Positions 55,291-64,000 of a stretch of DNA of 64,000 bases are shown here, in pieces; the first letter of the stretch is position 1; each line of letters begins with the position of its first letter. Below the pieces are notes generated by a model. It searched no databases, was not told the origin of the DNA, and worked only from the letters and a program-made list of their open reading frames with translations. The translations under genes and the position numbers were made by a program. Source of the stretch: Mixophyes australis (lineage: Eukaryota; Chordata; Amphibia; Anura; Limnodynastidae); the NCBI GenBank assembly GCA_036250195.1, contig JAVHZZ010000004.1, forward strand, positions 321,060,128 to 321,124,127, read 5' to 3'.

Positions 55291-55844
55291 ACACTAAATT
55301 TAATTTCCAAAAAGTGCAGACGTCCAGTCCAAATGCTGTTTTTTTATGTCATATGCATCCACTTTTTATAGCATAGATTTGTGGGTCAACATTGCAGTGT
55401 TTTTGTGGTGCACGGTTTTGTATTAACTGTTAGTAGGGTGGATCTGGATGCATTCAAAATGTGGATTGGGTGGATTAGTGCAGATAGTTCAGCACCCAGC
55501 AGCAAAAGTTAGATTTTGCTTTGAGGGATGAGACTATGTGACTGAAATAACAGGATGGAGAATGCCTATTTAGTGGGACATTTTATGTTTTCTCCCCCTG
55601 GAATTGACTGTTTTGAGATATCAAGCATTATATCACATAATACTTTCTATGGGACCCATTTTGTATATATTCCACTTGCTCCTTGAACCTCATGTAGAGT
55701 TGAACATATATGTCCTTTTCTTGCATGCACACAAAAATAGACTTATACTTTCGTCTGTATGCAGACTCAGCCACATATTAAAATTACAATGCCTTACCTT
55801 TAAAAATGCAGACCATGAGAAGTAAGGGGTGTGCAAGCATAGGC
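55291..55844. other. No feature seen
   Basis: AT-rich, unclassified. Confidence 0.4.
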
Positions 55845-57480
55845 CGAGCACAGTAAAGGCTTCTTCTCATTAACATGACTGAGTTAGACATGGACACAGA
55901 AGCAGACTGGGAGAGTGGTTTTATGGAGATGTGCCCAGCTGCAAAGGTGCCAAGGAAGGGGGCGAAGAAGATGTGCCATGAGAAAGTGCCCATGAAGAAG
56001 AGATAGAAAACTACTCACTGGTCCTGTGATCCAGTGGTGAGTAGTCCTCGTCTTTTCCTACAGGTTCTGGCAGCAGAGGGTGAGTGAGCCAATCAGGGCT
56101 CATCTTCACCTGCTGGCCAATCTTGGCTCACCTCTGGCCATTTGAATTGTTGGCGCCTCAGCGAGTCAATTAAGGCTCGGAGCAACACCGGCTGACGTCA
56201 GCACGCGGGCGGCTATTTAAACGGCTGGGCACCGCCATTTTTGGTTCAGTGCGACAAAGGAGTCAACGGAAGAGGACATTATGGGACGTCCAGAAGCAAA
56301 GAAGACGTGTATGCTGGCGGAAGTGGCAGGGAGCCCTTGTATGGCTCCTCTTGCTTCTCGTGACAGGGTAGGTCCTGCCATGAGAAGTGGACGGCGAGTC
56401 AAGAAAATAAGACGCCGGTAAAAGCGCTCGCCGGCAAGAAGGCAGAAGACGCCAAGAAAAAATCCAAGAAGAGATCGTCCGTTGGGAGCTCTTGTAAGGG
56501 ATAAGAGTGCCCCCGCAAAGGAGACAGCGAGGACCCAAGTGCTGAAGAGAAGTGGTGTCACCATCTGGGAGGTCTGGAAGACCCAAAGACGCAGAGCAGG
56601 TAAGTGTCTTAGTTCTATAGGTTGGGCACAAGGACCGTAGGTACAGTTCGATCACTAGGCCCATTGGCAAGGTAGTAGAGCATAAGGCCCTTACCCAGTT
56701 AGGGATAGTGGGCAATAAGCCCATTTAGGAGCTTAGGGCACCAGGTCCTTATAGTTAGGGAAGGGGCAACAGGCCCCTGGAGCTAGTTGGGGCACAAGGT
56801 TCCTAGGTTAGGATTGGGCACAAGGCCCATAGATAGCTTTGGCCCAAGGCCCTTTAGTCAGGGCACAAGGCCCTTTAGTTAAGGTTGGGTATAAGACCTA
56901 GTAGGTATAAACTTGGGACACAAAGTCCCTGGGAAGTTAAGGGGCATACAACCCTTAATAGGTGGGCACAAGGCCCTTGACTACAGGCAGGGCTCAAGGC
57001 CCTAGGGTGTATTAGGGCACAAGGCCCTGATATAGTATAAGGGCAATAGGTCCTATTCTTAGGAGGGACAGTAGATCTCTGTTGGTTAGGGCAGTAGGCC
57101 ATTACAGTTTATAGTAGGGCAGCAAGCTCCTTTGGTTAGAAGGGTGTTAGGTCCTTGGTAGTAAAGCAGACACTAGGTCCTGGTGTTCTTAGGAGGTCAC
57201 TCTGCCCTTAATGTAGAGGGAAACTTGGCTACTTGGGTTGTGTAGTGCAAGGCTGAGAGTGGCAAAAGGCTCAGCTTATCTATGCGTAAGGGCACCTAGA
57301 GTCCTGAGCCCCAAGACAAGGCAGGCTTAAGAGCCGGGGTTCTGGCCACAGGCGGAGGCCCAGCGGACATGGCTGTTACAAGACGGGTGAGCAGCACTAG
57401 GATCTGTCCGCCCGGAGAGGAGAAGAAGTGACCATTGTGTGAGGTGGTCACTGGCAGGTAAGTTATCGAACTGCTTGATA
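55845..57480 (+). repeat. Promoter-like repeat with GGCACAAGGCCC array, copy 2
   Basis: Homologous to 14040-15985. It opens with GGTTCTGGCAGCAG (about 56063), CCAATCA boxes, a CRE (TGACGTCA at about 56193), TATTTAAAC and CGCCATTTTTGG. The GA-rich leader, minisatellite and tail AGAAGAAGTGACCATTG follow. Right after the tail CACTGGCAGGTAAGTTATC is a good splice donor, and CCCTGCAGGG near 57520 could be an acceptor, so a non-coding spliced leader is possible. No protein supported. Confidence 0.6.
56600..57190 (+). repeat. Degenerate GGCACAAGGCCC minisatellite, copy 2
   Basis: Same unit as 14790-15540, with about 20 diverged units. Confidence 0.78.
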
Positions 57481-58590
57481 TTTATATGCACGTGTCTCAT
57501 TTTGTGCATTACCCTGCAGGGTCCAGGAGTTAGAATTCACTGATGACTGTGCTGAGACGGGGAGTGGCTGGGGTGGATCCGAAATGGACGGTAAGAGGTC
57601 ATCCTTTAGAAGGTAAGAAATCTGTGTACTTCTGTTCCGTTCTTCTGCAGGTGTTACAGTTCTGCTCTGTGATGTCACAGCATACTGCCATACTTCCAGC
57701 CTATCACTGATATGGTGGAGCAGCAGCTGACATTAAAGCCCTAGGTAGGAAGCATGCAGGCTTGCAAGTTAATTTAAACATTGACACATACCTCATCTGC
57801 CCCATTGTCAGTTAATGCGGGTGGTGGAGGGTGGTAGAGTGCATAATTCAAATTTCCAGGGCAACCAGTGCTTATTGGATGGCACCAGGAAAAATAGATG
57901 CCCTTGAAATGTTTGCGCTCTAGTCGACCTCCTTAGTGCACCAACAGTAGTGCTGTCCTTGAGTTACGTGAAGCTAGCTAATTGCCCACTGTATATGTTC
58001 CAACTGAATATGTTTACAAGATTAATTTAACAGATACAAGTGATATTGCATGAACAGCCACATGTACATATAATTTTGCAAGTGTGAGCAGACAGGGTAT
58101 TGGTACTAATTAAATAGTGACTTATGAACAAGCTTCACACTATTTGCTGATGCCTTCAGTCCCAGTAAGAAGATTTAATTTTTTGCACATCTGTATACAT
58201 GTATGACCAAAACAAACACAAACCTAATTTGTGCACTCACTTAAGGTTTGTGCAATGAATGCTAACTCTTGCAGAGTGGTGCAGACACTAGATTTCCAAA
58301 TTTCTACTACTATCTTGCAGAGTGACTGAGTAGCTCCTATCATTGTTTTGTTTATCTTTAACATGGATCATTACAGAAGACTTTACATGAATCACCATAG
58401 ACACACATTATATCCATGAGGGAAAAGCTACACAGTCACAACTAGGGGAAAAAGCTCTAGCAGGATCATAAGAACATGTTGACAATTCAATTCAAAATTG
58501 CCATTGGATCCATCCACAAACAGTAGGCGTTGTAACCGAGCTGAAAATCTCCCACAGCATGGGATGTATGATATAATGTAATTTTTCCAT
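57481..58590. other. No feature seen
   Basis: Unclassified; a few GGTAAGA donor-like sites near 57590-57615 without context. Confidence 0.35.
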
Positions 58591-58812
58591 ACTTGCTAAC
58601 TTCTTGTAGTTGGCGTCCGGGAGCTGCCGGGGGGAGGTGGGCATGTGGGGGACGGGGACCCAAAATTTTGGTCCCGTGCCGTGATTCCTGGAGAATCGCT
58701 GCATTTTGGACCTAATTCTGGGATTGCGGGAGATTGCCATACACTCCCAGGAGTCCGGGAGACCCATCCCAAATATGAGAGTCTCCCGGACATTCTGGGA
58801 GAGTTGGCAAGT
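58591..58812. mobile_element. Short inverted-repeat element, ACTTGCYAACT ends
   Basis: The left ACTTGCTAACTTC is mirrored by GAGTTGGCAAGT at the right. Inside, CTCCCGGA/TCCGGGAG motifs pair several times. It is about 220 bp and non-coding. A target duplication was not resolved. Confidence 0.65.
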
Positions 58813-59579
58813 TTGAATTTTTCTATATTCCTTTCTGAAGTCAGATGGTGAATTAAGAAATATTTCCCTATCTTGTTTGACACAACACTGTAAAAACGTT
58901 TAAGTTACCTTCATATTTTCCATATGCCCTCCAGATATTGTATTACTATTACTTATGAGTTTGCAACCCTCTAATATGGCCACCATTTATGACTTCTGAT
59001 CACACTGTGAGTGGCCATCTTGGCTATTAGCTTTAGAATCACTTTCTTATTTAATTAAGTATATGTGATGGGGGTTTTATTTACAGATAATTGTCTTTAG
59101 AATGATTTTTTATGACTATTAATAAATATATTAATTAACATTTGTGTTTTATGTAGTTATTTTATTATTGCAATGTTTTTAACATTCAATGCAAGGAATG
59201 GGTTAATTAATTCATTGAGGAGGAGTTGACAATACCTTTCATTTTAATATAAAAAGACCACTGAAGACTCATGCATTCTTGAGCCTTGAAAAGGTCTGTC
59301 TATCCTAGATGAAATGCATCTTTATATGCAGCTAAACATATGGCAGTCTGCGATAGTTCCAAGATGGGAACTTTCTTTCTGTAAGCGGCTGCAATTGAGC
59401 AGCAACAAACGGGAGAACATAAGTTTTCTTCTTGTGGAAACCATTACCAATACCTTTTCCCGAATAGAGTCAAGTAGAGATAAGTACTTTTGTTATATAT
59501 TTGTATTTATTTGGGACTCATGTGTTGATTACAACTGGAGTGAGACTTTCCTAATTACAATCTGAGTTCTAGAGATATA
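58813..59579. other. No feature seen
   Basis: AT-rich, unclassified. Confidence 0.4.
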
Positions 59580-59613
59580 GGGGTATATTTACTAAACTGC
59601 TGGTTTGAAAAGA
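59580..59613. mobile_element. Truncated left arm of palindromic MITE
   Basis: GGGGTATATTTACTAAACTGC matches the family at 17109, but the arm stops after TTTGAAAA and no right arm is present. Confidence 0.6.
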
Positions 59614-59799
59614 AACTACTGCTAACACTTTGATAACTAAAGGAAACTAGTTAGCTGTTTTTATGAATATATGGGGAGAATTTTAAATATTGTAATTATT
59701 TTGATCTATAACCAATTATATCTGGTTTATTGGGAAAGCAGACAACTTTATTAATTTTGTGAACTTTATAAGACTAGTGCTGTGCAATTTTACTTGATC

Positions 59800-59978
59800 T
59801 ATTAAACCAACCAAAGATAACCAAATTTATAAACCTCAAAAAAGTTGTAATCCTTTCTTAACTCAGTTCTTCCTCACTTGGTTCACTCAAACCAGGTTGG
59901 ATTTGTACATGGTAGACGAATGTCGAAAAACATGAGGCAGACAATAGATTTTATCCATAGTATTCACAGGCAGAAACA
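59800..59978 (+). pseudogene. L1-like LINE RT fragment
   Basis: The plus strand encodes LPHLVHSNQVGFVHGRRMSK and NMRQTIDFIHSIHRQKQ, the RT region equivalent to HPDQVGFVLGSQ of the LINE at 24191. It is short, lacks the catalytic boxes, and is 5' and 3' truncated. Confidence 0.75.
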
Positions 59979-59979
59979 G

Positions 59980-60037
59980 GGGGTATATTTACTAAACTGT
60001 GGGTGTGAAAAAGGTGAGATGTTGCCTATAGCAACCA
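59980..60037. mobile_element. Truncated left arm of palindromic MITE
   Basis: GGGGTATATTTACTAAACTG...GAGATGTTGCCTATAGCAACC then an abrupt junction to hAT-like sequence. Confidence 0.65.
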
Positions 60038-60282
60038 GGATGCTCTGGCTGTAACAGGCAGAGCACATGATCGCAGGGGGAATGATTCCTCCACCCCTGC
60101 GATCGCATCCTGGTGCCTGGCTGCCACGGTGACAGCCAGGCTGAAGACAGAGTAGCGGAGACCAGTGGACTGCAAGACAGCGGGCCCCCAGGTAAGTGTG
60201 TGTTGCGCTGTTGTACCGGGCCCCCTGGTGAGCCCGGGCCCGATACAACAGTACCCCCCGTACCCCACTGATGGCGGTCCTG
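60038..60282. mobile_element. Fragment of a hAT-like non-autonomous element
   Basis: GC-rich block containing GGGCCCCCAGGTAAGTG and GAGCCCGGGCCCGATAC, ending CCACTGATGGCGGTCCTG, which resembles a CAGGRCCGCC-type hAT end. The left end is missing. Confidence 0.5.
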
Positions 60283-61748
60283 AGTGTAGGACCTGCATAT
60301 AATGAGGTACCCTTGACATTCCGATGCAGGCTTAAGTCTTTTGATCAAAATATGTACCTCATGTTTTCATTTTGCTAGACACACACAGATATGCAGTTTA
60401 AAGGATAAGTGCTGTCAACTGTCTTTTTGTTTTCCACTAACAAAAGATCCTCATTAGAGATGACATTACAGCTCTATTTGCATAAAAATTAAGGAGAATG
60501 GTTATAAAATATTGTATCCTTGGAATTTGGTGTCCATAAAATCACATAAGATTTACTCTACCTCCTCAGACAGATGTTGGAGAGGATTCACTGAATTAAG
60601 GTCCTTTTCACATATCTGATGGTGTTATCCTAAACTTGCTAGATTCCAGAAATATATATAAGGGGCCTCATTACAACTCTGTTACAAGTGGACCTTCCTC
60701 TGCTCCCAAAGTTTTTTTCCCTCCTGACCACATCCCATTGGGCCTCCCAAGAACAAAGAAAACTAATTGGGCATATTACCATGGCTGCTACTTGCCAACT
60801 TGCAGCTGACTGAAAGTCCCAGCAAGCCCCATTTTAGCAAGTGGTAGTCAGTAGGTTGTAGTATACCTATCGCATGGAATGCATAACCTCCTTTATTAAA
60901 AAGTCCTCAAGTTCTGCAAAATTTGAAACCCTGGGTTTTACATAATAGCTTAAGACTCCCATTCTCACTTTAACAACATTTACTAACTCCATCCTCTGAT
61001 ATGGATACTCCCCCTGAAACACACTTCCCACTCCATTACTATCATTAGCTTCCTCAATGATTTTTTAATTTCAAAATTTTTTCACCATTGATTTTTTTTC
61101 TGTCACTTTTTGCCAACTTATCCCCACTTTTCCCCTCACAACATTGATTTCTATATCTTTTTTTATTGCATTTAAATATATGCAGTGACAATTTCAAATA
61201 TTTTCCGTATTTACTCTGTAAATATATATATATATATATATATATTGTGTTTTATGTTGTTGTCTTATTTTAAGATCCATTTATAGGCATTTGTTAGGTC
61301 ACTCAAACTATTTTTATGTATGTTATGTCACTATTTTATTGAATATTTATTTTGTATTATTATTAGATGTTATATTTGCAAGTGCCACAATGGTTTTTTT
61401 TCTCAACTTCCAGAATTCTTTGAAAAGCTACAATTTTTTTGTGTGCATACTTGTGAAAGTCTCTCTGTCACCCTGCTGGGAACCTGTGCATAAAACAATT
61501 GCTTTAAACTCAGTAAGGACACTCTCCAGATCTACACTGACTTTATACCAAAATAGACTAACAAGCTTAAATGTGCACTCATTGAGATATGTTGGGATAC
61601 ATTTTTTTAATATTCACAAAGTGGCAAAATGTAATAATAAATAATAATATAGCAAAATCAAGTTTACAGCTTTTAGTACAAGGGAAATCAAGTGAATATT
61701 TTTAATGTAGAGTAAAGATTATATATGTATATTATGGCGTAATATTAT
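60283..61748. other. AT-rich, one microsatellite, otherwise nothing seen
   Basis: (AT)n at about 61220-61245. No gene supported. Confidence 0.4.
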
Positions 61749-61922
61749 GGCGTATATTTACTAAACTGCAGGTTTGTAAAAGTGGAGATGTCGCCTATAG
61801 CAATCAATCAGATTCTAGCTGTCATTTATTTAGTGCATTCTACAAATGATAGCTAGAATCTGATTGGTTGCTATAGTCTACTTCTCCACTTTTTCAAACT
61901 GGCTGTTTAGCAAATATACCCC
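61749..61922. mobile_element. Palindromic MITE
   Basis: Arms CGTATATTTACTAAACTGC...AATCAGATTCTAGCTGTCA are mirrored by TAGCTAGAATCTGATTGG...TTTAGCAAATATACCCC. TAT flanks both ends. Same family as 17109 and 47284. Confidence 0.85.
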
Positions 61923-63119
61923 TATGTGTTGTATTGTGTTATACATTGCATTGCCACAAATGCTTCTGTATGTGGATACAGCACGAAAAAGACTTGCAGC
62001 AGGCAGCCATTTAGGATGATTGCAGTAATCAAACAAGTTTGCTTTTATATACGTTAAAGATTGCTTAAATAAGAAAATAATGTATTCAGTACTAAGTAAT
62101 CCCATACATTATAAGTATATTTAAAAGCAATTTAATCTAGAGAGAATTATTTTTTCAGGATGCATTATGTATGTGGCTGTCTCTGGGTGGTAGCACTACT
62201 TTGTACAGATCTACAATCTACCCTCTGGCCTCTAGGTGGAGCCAGAGGGCCTGATTCAGGCATGTAAAACGAACGTAAAGTGTGATTTTTAAACGTTTAC
62301 GTACATCCTTATGCATATTCATACGCACATCCAGCTGTTCTAAATAAAAGTTTCTACTTGAATACTGATGTAGGTACGCTCTGCATATACGACACTTACT
62401 GTATTGAGTGTACAATGTAAAATATAAAATCCAAGCAGAAGAAACAGAAAAAAAAGTATTCATTTATTGCATTGGTATTTTTTTTAATTAATTCCTTTTA
62501 TTTTTCCTGCCTCCTAAAACACACTGTCTGAGAAAGTTGCCTCAGATTCCCTCTTTATATGCACCCCTGATCACCTCAATAATCACCACACAATGCCTCC
62601 CTGGCAGACTATTACAAACATTTTTGTCCATGGAATGAAACATTTTCATGAAATGACCTCATACAGTATAAGGTGTTTTACAGCAAGCCACTTCATGAAT
62701 TCACATCTTCCATTTATACATTATCACCACTCCATGTTCCCTGGTGTGTGCGAAAACCACTCAAACTGTTCACGTTAGCTATTTCCAACTATAAATGTAG
62801 CTTTCTTAAAAAAAAACTATCATTTAAAGGTAACATTTGAAGCCCTATCTTTTACTAGCAAAAATAGCAGAGTGGAGATTGAAATTCCGTTATCATGACA
62901 AAAAGCATCAGTTAAAAAAATGTCCTGTCCTTTAAGAGGTTGGAGGCAAGAGATGGCTGAAAATCTATGGCAAATTTAAACCCTGTACGCTAATGTACTT
63001 TGATAAGCAACAATGAACAGAGATGATACAAAATAAACCATACAATGTTGCTTCTTACTAAACTGTTAAATGCTGTTTAGTTCCAGAAGCTGGACAGTGT
63101 AATTTAAAATAAATATCTG
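61923..63119. other. No supported gene; possible MITE end
   Basis: GGGCCTGATTCAGGCATG near 62248 resembles the CCTGATTCA MITE end, without a partner. Otherwise AT-rich. Confidence 0.4.
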
Positions 63120-64000
63120 AAAAATACATTAAAAGGCTTAACGGCTGATATCATGACTTCCTTTACCTTCTTACCCCTATTTAACTATAACCTTAAATAA
63201 CTGACACGAGACCTGAGTGTGGAAAATTTAAATAGTTTATTTAAATGTACTGGAGAAGAGACAGTCAGTCTGATGTCTGCCAGGCAAAACCCAACTGTCC
63301 CAGCGTTAATCATTGGGACCTCACCAACTGTGACCATCAATCAAACCCCTGGGTTCAAGTGGGGGACAACCAATCACACCCTAGGCGCACATATCTACCT
63401 TAGTGGGACACCACGTTCCGGGATTACAGAACCCGGACATCATCTGGGATAGAGGGAAAGCAACCACAGGGCAACCCACAGGGACAGTACCTGTACCAAT
63501 ACTATAGCCGATTCACTTGAATAGAGGCGGGTTCAGCATGCCCACTACTGTAATGTGCGCTCCAACCACTGGCTGTCGACTGTACTGTGTTTTCTGGCCA
63601 CGCCCAGATCTCTAAGAGCTGTGGCCCACCACCATACCTACGCCTACCTATGCTAAACTCCTACATGTCTCCTACAAACAAATCCAGTGCCCTCATTGCT
63701 CAAGTGAACTCCAAGTGGCCTGTAGAGGAACGGGCATGGGAATCCAATTTGCGGGTGCTCCATCTGCTAGCCACCTAAAGAGCACATGAACCAGGACAAC
63801 ACGGGAAAAACTATCATTCGGATCACAACTGCCCCGCACCTGTCAGGGCAGAAACGCCAGGCCCTCCTAGATATTACATCGGACCAGCATAGGAGCAGGG
63901 CAGGGCAGGAGGCATGGACCCAACTAGGTCGGATTGCATCAATAACATCAAGTCCATGGATTTACATCGGCCCAAATCACCCCCCCCCTTCTGAATGTAT
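63120..64000. other. GC-richer unclassified block, runs off the window
   Basis: Base composition rises relative to the preceding 3 kb. Read on the minus strand, AAATAAACTATTTAAATTTTCC (complement of about 63223-63244) could be a transcript 3' end, so it may be part of a minus-strand retroelement. Short frames here match nothing recognised. Confidence 0.35.

Overview
The window looks like intergenic or intronic DNA from a vertebrate, most likely an amphibian and probably a frog. It is AT-rich and has no convincing functional host gene. It holds L1/Tx1-type LINEs, a Gmr1-type Ty3/gypsy element, several hAT families, a V-SINE-like tRNA SINE, and palindromic MITEs that resemble families common in anuran genomes. 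The species assignment is inference from repeat content. Almost every long reading frame belongs to a transposable element.

Layout: (1) 1-5612 is a minus-strand Gmr1-like Ty3/gypsy retrotransposon, cut by the window edge, with integrase upstream of reverse transcriptase, many stops, and a damaged RT catalytic motif. (2) 5906-8681 is a hAT-type element whose interior carries a retrocopy fragment of NSMCE2 (SMC5/6 SUMO ligase) followed in the same orientation by the 3' end of a LINE. (3) 8.7-22.4 kb is mostly old sequence with MITEs, small duplications, a solo LTR (16006-16834, TSD GTTGT) and a promoter-plus-minisatellite repeat (14.0-16.0 kb) that has a second copy at 55.8-57.5 kb. (4) 22.4-27.7 kb is a broken plus-strand L1-like LINE interrupted by a minus-strand solo LTR (25176-25714, TSD ATTGG). 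(5) 29881-41404 is a hAT element with an 8-bp TSD (ATATATAT), itself split by a second copy of the same family (31164-37630, TSD TATTGGAT). The inner copy has an uninterrupted 997-residue transposase and is the only intact long gene here. (6) 44.4-53.1 kb holds three non-autonomous hAT-like elements, each with a matching 8-bp TSD and its own internal minisatellite. One of them lies in a SINE that lies in a minus-strand LINE. (7) 53238-55282 is a decayed third copy of the large hAT family. (8) 55.8-64 kb holds the second promoter-plus-minisatellite repeat, truncated MITE, LINE and hAT pieces, and an unclassified GC-richer end.

Taken together the window is a record of layered insertions rather than a pathway. 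The parts most likely to be biologically active or new are the intact hAT transposase and its subterminal 100-bp arrays (18 and 7 units in the inner copy, 8 and 3 in the outer), the NSMCE2-LINE chimera inside a hAT element, and the paired promoter-like repeats with GGCACAAGGCCC arrays.
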